Positions 24,564-36,762 of a stretch of 64,000 nt of DNA are shown piece by piece. Origin of the DNA: Halocaridina rubra (Eukaryota; Arthropoda; Malacostraca; Decapoda; Atyidae); assembly GCA_037179515.1 (NCBI GenBank), contig JAXCGZ010007620.1, positions 82,501 through 146,500 of the forward strand, in the 5' to 3' direction. The notes below the pieces were generated by a model. That model saw nothing but the letters and a program-made list of their open reading frames with translations, did no database searches and was not told where the DNA came from. The translations under genes and the position numbers were made by a program. Every line of letters begins with the position of its first letter. Within the stretch, counting starts at the first letter, position 1.

Positions 24564-24571
24564 TTTATATA
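24564..24571 (-). promoter_or_regulatory. TATA box of the 22.4 kb peptide gene
   Basis: TATATAAA on the minus strand, 74 bases before the ATG. About 20 bases further upstream GGGGATTTTA (24,600-24,591) matches nine of ten positions of the insect Relish-type kappaB consensus GGGRATTYYY, which would fit an immune gene. The kappaB reading is an inference. Confidence 0.55.
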
Positions 24572-24601
24572 GCATCATTTCAACCGATTATAAAATCCCC
24601 C

Positions 24602-25400
24602 AAAAAAACCTGCTCTGAGTGAAGATTAGGGATGCATCAAGGGGGGAATCTGCCTGACTGCAGATACTTCTAAATGAAAAAAAGTGTCCTTGACATTTCA
24701 GAAGGGCGTGGACAGCAGTTTTTAAGCAGGGGATGGAATAGTAGTTAGGCAGGTTATTTGCACAAGCTTTGGAGAAACTGGTTGCAGTAATGTGTCAAGA
24801 AAAAGAGGAATATTTTTGTACACACCAAAGGGTTTCTGAAATGTAACTTCATCATGTCCTCTAAATGCTAAAATAATAATAAAAAAAAATAGATATTCAT
24901 ATTTTTTAGGATATTCTATAGCTCAGGTTAATACAAACTTTTACAACAATATCCCTTGGTACTCACAGAAAAAGTAACAATATATAACCTCCGAACAGCA
25001 ACAGAAAAAAGACCAATTTATGTAAATTCTTTAACAGAGCCTCTTCGCACCAGTTTTGCCTAGCGGCCACACCTCTTGCAGCCTAGCATCACCAGGTTTC
25101 TGTATAATTAGTTGTCTATGTATGCAAAATTAAGTCTTTAAAACCGCAGAGTTGTATTCTTAGGTGATTTATATAACTACGCAATAAGTTTAGCAGCTCC
25201 ACATATAAAAGTGGGGTTTGGATCACTGGACATGTTTACCTGTTGCCTCAAGTTTACAGGTAAGACTTCACAGGTGCAAAATAAATCTCGCAGAGGAGTT
25301 CTTGGCCGCGTAAATTACAGTGTTCTTGTTAGGATTCTCAAGTAAAATACATAAAGTCGCATCCTTCAAACAAATAATGGCTCCTCCTTAAGATAACCAA
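24602..25400. other. non-coding stretch upstream of the 22.4 kb gene
   Basis: No gene recognised. A TATAAAAG at 25,204-25,211 on the plus strand followed by an AG|GTAAGA donor-like site near 25,258 could mark an isolated promoter and first exon, but no second exon is visible. Confidence 0.3.
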
Positions 25401-25669
25401 ATACTACAGCTGAAGGGTCTATTGGACTTGAATAGGACTGTCCAGGACAGTTCGATGTTAAGTTTTCATTCAGTTACGGTTCTTATTCTATGCCTACATC
25501 AACATCGAATAATCTCGGATATTCTTCAACATTTCATTATCCATCTCATCTGACAAGTCACAACACTCCCCTTCTCCATTTTTCTTTACTTTATATTTTC
25601 TTAGTGCCCAGGGCAAATGAGGGCAGATTGTTTTTTGGCCCGTCCTAGCGTCTACACTCATAAAAAAAA
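25401..25669 (+). mobile_element. short A-tailed retroposon, copy 1 of 3
   Basis: Shares its whole length with copies at 28,939 (-) and 54,365 (+): ATACTACAGCTGAAGG, GACTGTCCAGGACAGTTCGATG, CATCAACATCGAATA, GACAAGTCAC, GGCCCGTC, ACTCATAAAAAAAA. About 270 bases with a poly-A end. This copy lacks the first ~30 bases of copy 3. No tRNA-like head seen; it may be the 3' end of a LINE or a SINE. Confidence 0.88.
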
Positions 25670-26570
25670 CGTAGTATATCAAAGTTTTATGAGACCTACA
25701 ATGGCATTTGTGGTAATCTGGGCATTTGTGGAAGGGAACAACCACCTCTCTGTAATTCAACAGAAGCTGGTAAAATGTACACCACTGCACAGAACATCTT
25801 ACCCAATACAAGTTTAAATTGCAAGTCAAGAAAGAATAAAAACATGAAGGAAAAATTAGGCTACACCTTCAATAGTTTACTATACCAAGAGACCAGAGAA
25901 TCCACATCAGATCATCTTCAGAGAGAAGAGCCTTGCTGCCTGTATGGGAATACTTTCCCTACGCACTCTTTATAAGGAGATATTTAAAGCATAATATTTA
26001 GCACCTTTTAAGCAAACCATACAACTTTCTCTGGTGCCTAGCTACAAATATATTGGATACAAATATAGTAACTGCTATATTCTGTGCCCAAACTGGAACT
26101 GAAGATATGATATATAATCATAGCTATATTTTAGGAAGGGATTTTAGTTAGGGCAAAACAAGCAGGAATATAGAAATCACTATATTTCAGCTTACAGATG
26201 ATGGTAATCTCTTAGGGCATGATATATTGCTATATTTCGGCCAACAGATGGCACTGTGCTTGAAAAAGTGGAATGTTACGGTCCGAAATACACTAATTAA
26301 TATTTTATGGGCACTAAGTACACTCCAAAATATTACAATTGCTTTGTTTTGGCCCTAATTGGAATTTTGGTATTTCATATGCCATTTAGCTTACTAACTT
26401 TTGAAAAAGAAAGATGTGTGTTGAATGGATGACTGTAAAGGATAGTTTTCTTACCAGATGACTTAATCTGTTTAAAAGACTAGAGGTTAAGGTTCTCTAA
26501 TGAAGGACAGAGGCAAGGAACAGAATTCACACAGAACCCGACTTTATGCCTACCATATAGGGTTCTAGGA

Positions 26571-26668
26571 CAATTTGCTGTAAGACAAATCGCCGTACTA
26601 ACCTAACCTAACCTATAAATGTCCTTGCGGCGGAATATTTGTCTTATGGTGAATTGGCCTATGGCGAA
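26571..26668. repeat. foldback segment with (CCTAA)n centre
   Basis: CAATTTGCTGTAAGACAAAT at 26,571 pairs with ATTTGTCTTATGGTGAATTG at 26,636. Between the arms is CTAACCTAACCTAACCTA, three to four units of the arthropod telomere-type TTAGG repeat. The right-hand side continues past a SINE insertion at 26,681. Confidence 0.7.
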
Positions 26669-26680
26669 TTGTCCGGACAC

Positions 26681-26899
26681 TGTTGTTTTAGATTCTCCAC
26701 CCACGGATGGGTGAAACGGGTCATGGAGAACCCATAGGGCGGTTGCCAGCCGGCACAGGCCCCAATCCCCCACTGTGGTGCCCAGCGACAGCAGTAACCT
26801 CCCCAGTAAACAGCTTAAACTCTCTTGCCTGGACAAGGTGCGATCCATCGACCTCGCGAATGCAAGGCCAGCGCGTTACCACGGTACTAGCTAGGAGGC
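26681..26899 (-). mobile_element. tRNA-derived SINE with 12-bp target-site duplication
   Basis: Flanked by the direct repeat TTGTCCGGACAC at 26,669-26,680 and 26,900-26,911. On the minus strand the head reads CTAGCTAGTACCGTGGTAACGC (A box-like), then CTGGCCTTGCATTCGCGAGG, an anticodon-arm-like hairpin, and a degraded B box TCGATGGATCGC. It landed inside the foldback element. Confidence 0.85.
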
Positions 26900-26911
26900 T
26901 TGTCCGGACAC

Positions 26912-27574
26912 GACCATACAGCAGTGACCTAAACCTTCTCTCCAAGTGATCTCTAAGTAATGGTTTCTTCAGGTTGTATGTTCTGCATTTGGTCGAAGCT
27001 AATACCTCTTTTTCTCAGTTGCAAATTAAATTGCTTAAGCTGAATTTCTGAAAGGGTGTCCACATAGGATTCGAAAGGTAAGATTTGCTACATTTTGGAA
27101 CATAACTATTAATGTGTATGAGAAGGGATCCAGATAGGGCCCAAAAATAGAACATGTTTTACTTAGGGCCCGAAGTAGGGTTGTCCTTAAGAAATAAACT
27201 ACTGAAGGGCTGAAATAAATTTGTATTTTGCTGAATTTATGGCACAACTGTATTTTCCAACAAATATGAAAAACTTACATTTATATTACCAGTGCAAAGA
27301 CTGTAAAATAGTCTGTTGAAGCAATGTAAACCAAAATATTATTATTTTTTTTTTACAAGCTACTCATTTCTTAGTAGAATAACATTAAATCTTAGATTTT
27401 TTTTGGGGGGAGGGGTATTATCTAATTTTTTATTTACAAAATACCGAACTCTCAGAATTTTTAAAGATTTACATAGTATAAAGTACAAATTGGTTAAAAA
27501 ATAATAATAATAATAAAAACGTTTCAATATTTTTATTAAGTTGTTTCTTTACAACTGTATGACACAAACAGAAC
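26912..27574. other. non-coding stretch, downstream of the 27.6 kb gene
   Basis: No gene recognised. Confidence 0.4.
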
Positions 27575-27580
27575 TTTATT
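27575..27580 (-). terminator. poly(A) signal of the 27.6 kb gene
   Basis: AATAAA on the minus strand about 40-65 bases after the possible stop codons. Confidence 0.6.
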
Positions 27581-27620
27581 CGTTAATAACAGTTATTAAA
27601 ACAAATAATATATCACGTAA

Positions 27621-28535
27621 TCAAAAACAATTTCCTTTTTCGTTATTATTTTTTACCAGGCCATACAAATCCACCTTGGCCAAATCTACCATAACCACTT
27701 CCAAAGCCATTAATACCACTCTGACCGCCTCCAAAGGTACCTCCAAAACCACCAGGGCGACCACCTCCAAACCACCTTGGCTACCTCCAAAGCCACCTTG
27801 GCTACCTCCAAACCCACCTTGGCTACCTCCAAAACCACCTTGGCTACCTCCAAAGCCACTAGGACGACCGCCTCCAAAGCCACCAGGCCTTCCACCTCCA
27901 CCGTAGCCGTAACTTTCGCGGGAATCGAAACTCTCCCTGGATCTGTCCCCGTGCCTTCCACGGCCCTGGCCATGAGCAATGGCCAACAGGGACAAAACCA
28001 GGGTCAAGAATAGAGCTTTATCGCACTTCCCCTGGTTGAAAAAGACGGATAAATTTCAATATTACGACATAAAACATATAACTGATACAGTAATAATAAG
28101 TATCTTATAATGCATGACATAATATATAAGTATTTCAAAGTAATCAAAAGCATCCGAATCTTAATAGAAACTAATAAAATATATACAAAACCCCAAATTA
28201 TAAAGAAAAAAAAGAAAAACGCTAACCCCCCATCCATAAAAAAAAAAATAACGCTTTCAAAAATTATTACATATAAATGTATGTAGCAGCAACTTGCTTG
28301 CCTCTGGAAGTGACGGAACCGCGTTTGAGCTTACGGCGGGGCGATGGTAAGGGCATCCAGCCATAATACCCCAGCTTCAAATCCATCTGTGTCCACCCCC
28401 AAATGGGAACTAATAGACACAATACATTAAAAAAAAATAAAACTGTAATAACCTTTTCAAGAACACAACGGATACAAAAATTATGGCTTAAAATATTACT
28501 TATTATATTTCGAATTTTATCCAGAAGCTTACCAT
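27621..28535 (-). CDS. secreted glycine-rich repeat peptide precursor (two exons), frame disrupted
   Basis: Exon 1 ends with ATG at 28,535-28,533 (donor GTAAGC); exon 2 starts at 28,031 after TTCAACCAG. The product begins M-GKCDKALFLTLVLSLLAIAHG, a signal peptide, then QGRGRHGDRSRESFDSRESYG and GGGRPGGFGG repeats with four GGSQGGF units coded by 21-bp repeats. The last repeat unit (27,764-27,783) has 20 bases instead of 21. As written, the frame changes there from Gly-rich to a Leu/Val-rich tail and stops at 27,621. In the frame that restores the pattern the Gly-rich sequence continues to GRFGQGGFVWPGKK with a stop at 27,646-27,648. The Gly-Lys-Lys end would give a C-terminal Pro amide. Either a disabled allele or an assembly error in the repeat. 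Resembles glycine-rich crustacean antimicrobial peptides such as armadillidin in composition only. Confidence 0.7.
28285..28410 (+). mobile_element. RTE-like LINE 3' tail fragment (possible)
   Basis: GGGCGATGGTAAGGGCATCCAGCC followed by AAATGGGAACTAATAGAC resembles the GGCATCC...GTAAAAC tail that recurs at 42,935 and in RTE-type LINE ends. It sits in the intron of the 27.6 kb gene. Confidence 0.4.
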
Positions 28536-28747
28536 ATCTCCGTTTAGGATATTATTATGCCTTTTTCTATTATAAAACTCCCTTCAGTCTGGTTGCTAGA
28601 GTTAGACTAAGTGCCTTAGAAGACTTCAGGCTCATTATATACATAAACAGATCATCTAAACTAGTTTAATCTAGTCATAAAACCAGTTTTTCCAAACTTC
28701 AAAAAGGGGAAAACGCGGGGAAACTTTGGGAAGAAATAAAACTGGGG

Positions 28748-28852
<105 letters not shown>

Positions 28853-28938
28853 CTGCTTGAATGTCGGTAATATTTTTTTTAGAGCAGTTTTGATAACCAC
28901 GTGTCGAGTGGGGTGTGGTCGCCTATTTTGATCAGGCA

Positions 28939-29220
28939 TTTTTTTTTTTTTATGATTGTGACACCAGGACGGGTTAAAAAAAAACCTACCCTCATCGGGC
29001 CTGGGCACGAAGAAAACATAGAGAGAAACAGAGATGGGGGGTATTGTAACTTGTCAGATGTGAAGGGATAATAAGGTATGTTTAACGAATATCCAAGAAT
29101 ATTCGGTGTTGATGTAGGCATAGAAAGAGAACCGTAACTGAAGGAAGACTTAACATCGAACTGTCCTGGACAGTGTTATTCAAGTCCACAAGCCCCTCCA
29201 GCTGTAGTATTGCAACGGGC
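28939..29220 (-). mobile_element. short A-tailed retroposon, copy 2 of 3
   Basis: Reverse orientation relative to the copies at 25.4 and 54.4 kb; the poly-A tail is seen as poly-T at 28,939-28,950. Shares CGCCCGTTGCAATACTACAG, CTGTCCAGGACAG, CATCAACACCGAATATTC and GTCACAATCAT. Confidence 0.88.
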
Positions 29221-29354
29221 GGTTGATGCCATGGGCAAACCTACTACATTCTAAGCTGAGTTGGTTTATTCCCCCAAGTGACTAGATTAGTATTTTTTTA
29301 TACTAAAAAATCATTTATATTTACATACTGTCTCAAGATTATAATCTTGTGTCA

Positions 29355-29355
<1 letters not shown>

Positions 29356-29435
<80 letters not shown>

Positions 29436-29548
29436 CATTATTATTAGTATTATTATTATCATTATGCTTCTCTTATTCTTCTGTTTCTTCTTCTTCTTCA
29501 TATTATTATGATTATTATTACTATTATTATTATTATTATTATTATTAC

Positions 29549-29582
<34 letters not shown>
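29356..29582. repeat. (ATT)n microsatellite
   Basis: ATT tract with a CTTCTT/ATGATT interruption at about 29,460-29,515. Its right end abuts LINE-D homology. Confidence 0.97.
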
Positions 29583-29584
<2 letters not shown>

Positions 29585-29585
29585 C

Positions 29586-31165
29586 CACTGATGTGGGTGA
29601 GGGCTACGATAGGTAGGGAATGTTGGGCTTTTGTTAGTGCGTATGGGCCAGGATGTGAGAGAAGTGAGGAAGAGCGGGATGAATTCTGGAATGAGTTAAC
29701 CAGGTGTGTGGATGGTCTGACTAGAAGGAACTATGTAATTGTGTTGGGTGACTTGAATGCCATAGTGGATGATGGAGAGGTAGAATTTCTGGTGTTGTAG
29801 GAAAGTATGGGGTACCAGGCGGGAATGAGAGTGGCGAGAGACTGTTAGATACGTGTGTAGAGCAAGAGTTGGTGATAATTAATAGATTTTTCAAGAAGTT
29901 AATAAATAAGTATACATGGATGAAAGTGGCAAATGGAAGAGTGAAAGGAAGAGCATTGATGGATTATGTGTTGGTAGCAAAGAGCATGATTATTTGAGTG
30001 AAAGATGTGCATGCATTTAGGGGTGCGACTGCTGGGATGTCTGATCATTATTTGGTTGAAGCAAAGGTGGTAGTAACAAAAGAGTGGGGAAATAGATTGG
30101 AGGGATGTAGAAGGGAAATGGTGAAGGTGGAAGAGTTGAAAAAACAGAGAAGAGACAGGTATATCAGGACAGGTTGAAAGTGGCATATGACAGGGTGAAA
30201 GAAAGAGAAGTTGGGGAGTTAGAGGAGGAATGAGGGTTGATGAAAGAATGTGTTGTGGGACATGCACGAGAAGTGTGTGGAAAGAGGTTTGTTGGAGGTG
30301 GCATGAGGAGGGGCAGCGAGTGGTGGAATGAAGGGGTGAAAATGAAGGTGGAAGAGAAAAAGAGGGCTTTTGAGGAATGGCTGCAGTGTAACAGTAGGGA
30401 GAAGTATGAAAGATATAGAGAGAAAAATGTGGAAACCAAGTCGAAGGTAGAGGAAGAGAAGAGGTTGGCAAATGTTAGGTGGGGACAGGATTTTAGTAGG
30501 TCATATGAGGAGTATAAAAAGAAATTTTGGAATGAAGTGAAGAGAGTAAGGAAGGGTGGATCGAGGATGGAAGAGACAGTGAAAGATGTGAATGGACATA
30601 TGCTAAGAGGGAACGATGCAAGAAAAGATAGGCAGAATATTTTGAGTGCTTGCTGAATGTTGAGGAAGATAGAGAGGCAGCTATAGTGGCAGTGGGGGGT
30701 GTTCAAGTGTCAGTTATGGGAGATGAAAATGAGAGAGAGATTACAAGAGAGGAGTTGAAAAGGGCACTGTATGAAGCAAAAGCAGGTAAAGCACCTGGAA
30801 TGGATGGTGTGAGAGCGGAGATGTTGAAAGAAGGGGGTGTGACTGCACTGGAATGGTTAGTGAGAGTGTCTAATATATGCTTTATGTTCTCAATGGTGCC
30901 AGTGAAATGGGTGATTGCTTGTATAGTGCCCCTATACAAAGGTAAGGGAGATGTGTATGAATGCAGTAATTTTAGGGGTATATGTTTGTTGAGTGTGGTA
31001 GGAAAAGTGTATGGTAGGATACTGATTAATAGGATTAGGGCTAGGGCAGAAAATGTGATCGCAGAAGAGCAGAGTGATTTTCAGAGAGGTAGAGGTTGTA
31101 TAGATCAGATTTTCATAGTTAGACAGTTATGTGAGAAATATTTAGCAATGGGTAAGGATGTGTAA
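29586..31165 (+). pseudogene. LINE-D (RTE-like) truncated at both ends
   Basis: Starts within the endonuclease (AFVSAYGPGCERSEEERDEFW, VLGDLNA), continues through the linker (CVVGHAREVCGKRFVGGGMR) and the first RT motifs (GKAPGMDGVRAEMLKEGG, ACIVPLYKGKGD, NFRGICLLSVVGKVYGRIL, QSDFQRGRGCIDQIFIV) and breaks off at LAMGKDV, exactly where YFAFLDLEKAYDR follows in the 57 kb copy. Several frameshifts. The 5' break abuts (ATT)n; the 3' break abuts a partial SINE tail. Confidence 0.9.
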
Positions 31166-31166
31166 A

Positions 31167-31247
31167 TCTGCCAAAACAAGTCCTTCGCAAGAAGGCCACC
31201 GTACTAGCCCTTGGAAGAAAAGGGAGTTAGTGACGCAAAACCGGCTT
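31167..31247 (+). mobile_element. partial SINE 3' end
   Basis: CTGCCAAAACAAGTCCTTCG through ACGCAAAACCGG matches the 3' half of the 21.1 kb SINE. The tRNA-like head is missing. It contains the small hairpin CCTTCGCAAGAAGG. Confidence 0.8.
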
Positions 31248-31298
31248 TTTAATTGTCAACTATCCTTTTGTTTACAGCATTAGTTCTTCAGTCTATTT

Positions 31299-31300
<2 letters not shown>

Positions 31301-31386
<86 letters not shown>
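31301..31386. repeat. (CT)n microsatellite
   Basis: Pure CT tract. Confidence 0.98.
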
Positions 31387-31388
<2 letters not shown>

Positions 31389-31589
31389 AATTTCAGAGTC
31401 ATCATATTTTACTTATATAAGTCGTTGAACTATAGTAAAATAGATAAATACAAGATAAAAAAATACGTAAATAAATAAATAAATAAATAAATAAATAGGT
31501 ACTGATCTGACGAACTCCTAATATATAAAGAAAGGAACTAATATAGAAAAAAAAATAGCTTATTAGATTTATTTTTTAAAGTCAAAGGG

Positions 31590-31745
31590 GGATCAAATAG
31601 CTCAACTCGGTCCTTGTCCCTAACTCGGATCAATGGAGAAGGTTTGTGTCAGGTAGGGCAGTAGTTGGCCGTAAAACCCCTCAAGGTTTAACCAGAACTA
31701 ATCTCCGAGACTAGTGAGAAACAGAGACTCCATATGAACTTGGGA
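31590..31745 (+). mobile_element. RTE-like LINE 3' tail fragment
   Basis: CGGATCAATGGAGAAGG, GGCCGTAAAACCCC and AGAGACTCCATATGAACTT are a diverged version of the tail seen twice at 42,935-43,215. Confidence 0.55.
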
Positions 31746-31815
31746 AAAACTTGGTGTAAACCAAGATTGACATTCTCAAAAAACTAGATTTACGTTTTTC
31801 ATGTTTTCCTCTTCT

Positions 31816-33038
<1,223 letters not shown>

Positions 33039-33104
33039 GTTGTGTGAATTCCAGGTGATTTCCAGCCCATGTCCTGGATTGTGATCAAGGGCCTTTGAGG
33101 AGAG

Positions 33105-33187
33105 TATAAAACAGACCTGCATCAATAAGTTTGGCATCAGTCTCTTGGAAGGTAGCGAAGTGGTCAGACACATCTCCAGAAATGGTA
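33105..33187 (+). promoter_or_regulatory. upstream core promoter and ATG-only first exon
   Basis: TATAAAA at 33,105-33,111, an arthropod initiator-like ATCAGTC at 33,136-33,142 and ATG|GTAAGT at 33,182-33,187. The layout matches the functional exon 1 at 34.7 kb. No separate second exon follows, so it could be an alternative start for the 35.3 kb exon. Confidence 0.6.
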
Positions 33188-34630
33188 AGTTATGGCTTAT
33201 TACTAAGTATACTGGTATACATTGGCTACATGCCGTTTATAAATAGGCCTGGAAAGGATGGGCAGGAGATTTGTGGTATTAGTGGCTGCTGACTAATAGA
33301 CTGTTATGAATAGCAAAATATGATTTATAAATAGCACTGGTGGATTCCAACACATCCGGACATTACATGGACTAATGGAAAGAGTATGAAATTTTGTCAT
33401 TTGGAGAACATCGGAAAGCTCAGACGTCTTCATATAATTTGGCCTAACAGCTTTGTTTAATACCAACAATGTCCTGGATTAAACATGCACCTGGGCCCCT
33501 AAAATATATTAGTCTTAGAATATTAGAAGACATCGAGGGATTAAGACGCCATTCCAACAATGGTAACGCCAATTTTTTTTCTTGAGTAAATGGAAAATAT
33601 CAATATATCGCCAACGAACAGACCTACTGATTTCCAACCCATGCACCAGAGAGCTATAGGAATGTATAAAACTTAATTTCTTCGACGATTTTTGTATCAG
33701 TATTTTTAAGAACATAAATGGAATCTGGCTAATTTCAAGCAATGTCAAGTTATGTCTTATTATGCATTTAATCTGAATTAACAGTTCCTGTGCATTTAAT
33801 GTACTGTGATGAAAATCACAAACATTTGTACGCTAAAATGGTTAAAGTCTCATGTTCTTAGAGGACCTTGAGGGTGCAGACAGGACTCCAACAATGTAAA
33901 ATTGTGGCTTATTATTCCATTCATGGGTGGAGATATAGAATAAGAGGCTTCACATATAATATACTGATATCCAAATAATGTCCTAAAATAGCCAAGCCCA
34001 TAATTCCAAAAACGCTTAAAAAAAAACATTAACAGTTTTAGAAAACAATGAATGTCAATTGTAATACTACAGCAAAAGTAAACTATGGCGTATAGCTGAA
34101 TAAACTGAGAATGAATAAGAAAATATACTTTCCATATAGGCCTCATGAATTTCAGACCATAGCCTTGCACAACCAAACCCATACTTCAGTCATAAATTCG
34201 GTCTTACTCTCTTACAAGAAAATATATCACATCTGGTTCATCAGCAACAATAAAGTGGGATTTTGAACTCAATTAGCTAAGAAATAAGAACAAAATGCAC
34301 TTTTCAACAAACCTGGTGAATTACAGAGAAGATTCTTTTTGTATTTAGCACTAGTCCTTTGGATGTTAACTGGGAAATACAATAAAAACACAGTACCCTT
34401 TACAAACAAACCTCGGTGAATTCCAAATAAGCCTTGGGCTCATTTGATTATTCTAAATGACAGCCAAGAGCTTAGATTTATAACAACAACAACAACAACA
34501 AGTAGCTTATAACACTGAGTGTATTATTAGTCAAATCAGCGGAAAAAATAATGGCCTGAAATACCGCAATAATAAATAACAGGTGAATCACAAAGAACAT
34601 CCTGGAAAATGACAAGCGCTTGCGGTTGGG

Positions 34631-34667
34631 TATAAAAACGGAATTCAAGACAATGTTGGTCAAGTCT
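34631..34667 (+). promoter_or_regulatory. core promoter of the 35.4 kb peptide gene
   Basis: TATAAAAA at 34,631-34,638, with TCAAGTCT about 29 bases downstream as likely initiator. ATG follows at 34,706. Confidence 0.65.
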
Positions 34668-34705
34668 CTTAGAGGACTCGGAGGAGCTCACACCGAACTC
34701 CAGCG

Positions 34706-35163
34706 ATGGTAAGTTGGAATTTATAAGACAAGTGAAAAAAAAAGTTTCATACTTATCAGATAATGCTTAAGAAATCAATGGTTGAGAAAGAGGAAAACTT
34801 CTTAATTTCTGATGCTTTTTGAATAGTGTAGTGATGACAGATATGTATTCTACTATACAGTAAATGCTCTAACATATATTTATATAGGATACAACGTAAA
34901 TATATCCTGGAACAGGGATTGCAATATACCTACTATTATCATCGATTTTTTGGGGGTAGGGGAAAAAGGCATATATATAACAATATTTCTTTGTGATATA
35001 TACTTATATGGAAAAAATATAACTACTCGTATCAAAAAAGTATTTTGTTACTGACAGTGAAATACTATGATAATATATAACATGATATGCGTCTGAAAAA
35101 TTAAATATTTCTGTACACTTACAAAATGTAGACAAATTGGGCAATATCTATTATTATTATTAC

Positions 35164-35215
<52 letters not shown>

Positions 35216-35274
35216 AGTATTTCTGTTGTTGTTGTTGTTGTTGCTGATATAATTCTTATATTACTCCTATTTCC

Positions 35275-35326
<52 letters not shown>

Positions 35327-35570
35327 TCCTTCCCAGGCAACCTATCACAGACTCCTGTTTTTTGCCGTCGTTGTCGCCATAATGGCTACTGTGGCATATG
35401 CTCAATGGTACGACAACTCACGCGAACTCTACGACGACAACTCCAATGAATACTATGGTGGCAGCAGACGAGGCGGGGGAGCCGGCGCCGGCTACGGATT
35501 TCGACAGCCTTCCTTTGGGGGCGGACGTCAAGGGGGATTTAATCGGGGATATGGTTTTGGCCGCAAGTAG
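34706..35570 (+). CDS. secreted Arg/Gly/Tyr-rich peptide precursor (two exons)
   Basis: Exon 1 supplies only ATG (34,706-34,708, donor GTAAGT). Exon 2 runs 35,337-35,570 after an ATT-rich tract and the acceptor TTCCCAG. The product is 78 residues: M-ATYHRLLFFAVVVAIMATVAYA, a signal peptide, then a mature part starting QWYDNSRELYDD (an N-terminal Gln that could cyclise). An acidic Asn/Asp/Tyr segment is followed by a cationic glycine-rich part (SRRGGGAGAGYGF, SFGGGRQGGFNRGYGF) ending FGRK. Gly followed by Arg-Lys is a classic amidation site, so the mature end is probably Phe-amide. A haemocyte antimicrobial peptide is the best guess; no exact family recognised. A poly(A) signal lies at 35,774. 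An alternative first exon lies at 33.1 kb. Confidence 0.8.
35149..35326. repeat. two (ATT)n microsatellites in the intron
   Basis: ATT tracts at 35,149-35,215 and 35,275-35,326 separated by a GTT run. The second ends just ahead of the splice acceptor. Confidence 0.95.
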
Positions 35571-35773
35571 AAACAGGGAGATATGGGAGAATAATAGGCT
35601 GACGACTCTAGACAGTACCTTGGCGACAGCAGAGAGTGCTGATGCCGGCGCCAGATTTTGAGGAGGTCGACAGCCTTTATGAGTGCATTTGAGCAAATAG
35701 TTGAAAATGCGGATTTTAGATAGAGGCGGAAATTTGGCAATAGAAGTTTATGTTATATATTACATGTAAGAAT

Positions 35774-35779
35774 AATAAA
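35774..35779 (+). terminator. poly(A) signal of the 35.4 kb gene
   Basis: AATAAA about 205 bases after the stop codon. Confidence 0.65.
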
Positions 35780-35986
35780 TCTCTGAAATACAACTCCTGG
35801 GTTTTATATTAGAGTAAGTTTATGGACATAACTTTTTGGTCTATAAGAGTAATAGATAAAAACTGACTTTTATAAATTTTTCTTCAAATACAATTAATAG
35901 CTTTATATAAATCCAATGGATATACCTTCATGGTTGTAAACAGAATTAAAGAGACACAGGTGAATATGTGGCGACAGAATTTTACA

Positions 35987-36416
<430 letters not shown>

Positions 36417-36762
36417 GTTAAATGTAAAGTCTAATCCCGTGATAACATATCTTGGTTAGCAAGTCAGTTTATCAGTTAGGAAGAATATATAACAGAAACA
36501 GGTGGGTGCCACCTCAAACACAAATTCGAATTTTCCTTCAGGTTTGACTTTTGTTTTTCTTTTTCTTTTTATACTTAAATTACCATGGTCAAGTTTTTAA
36601 GTTAAGATGTGTGTTACCAGAAAGGAGACAAACTGAGTCACTAAATAGCACTTATATGGAGATATAAAAATTCTGTGAGAAGCTAAATTAGAAGTTTTTC
36701 TCTTGTCTTTTTTTTTTCCTCTTTCTCGTCTTCTTTCTATATTCTGTGAGAGGGAGAACATA

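Larger units (their letters stand above)
33040..34720 (+). repeat. degenerate tandem array of promoter/first-exon units
   Basis: About nine or ten related units spaced roughly 110-190 bases apart. Recurring elements in order are an ACCTGGTGAATTCCAGACC-like block (33,044; 33,336; 33,622; 34,137; 34,309; 34,418; 34,577), a CATGTCCTGGA-like block (33,068; 33,467; 33,980), a TATAAAAC-like box (33,105; 33,666; 34,631), TTAGAGGAC-like sequence (33,857; 34,669), and ATGGTAAGTTATGGCTTATTA-like sequence (33,182; 33,746; 33,893; 34,076; 34,706). Only the first and last units retain TATA, start codon and splice donor together. Confidence 0.75.

Noticed and set aside
25494..25829. 111-codon minus-strand open frame
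   Set aside because: It lies within a short A-tailed retroposon and is antisense to it.
33182..34630. A separate peptide gene using the 33.1 kb first exon
   Set aside because: No second exon with a signal peptide is found before 34.6 kb, so it is treated as a duplicated or alternative first exon.
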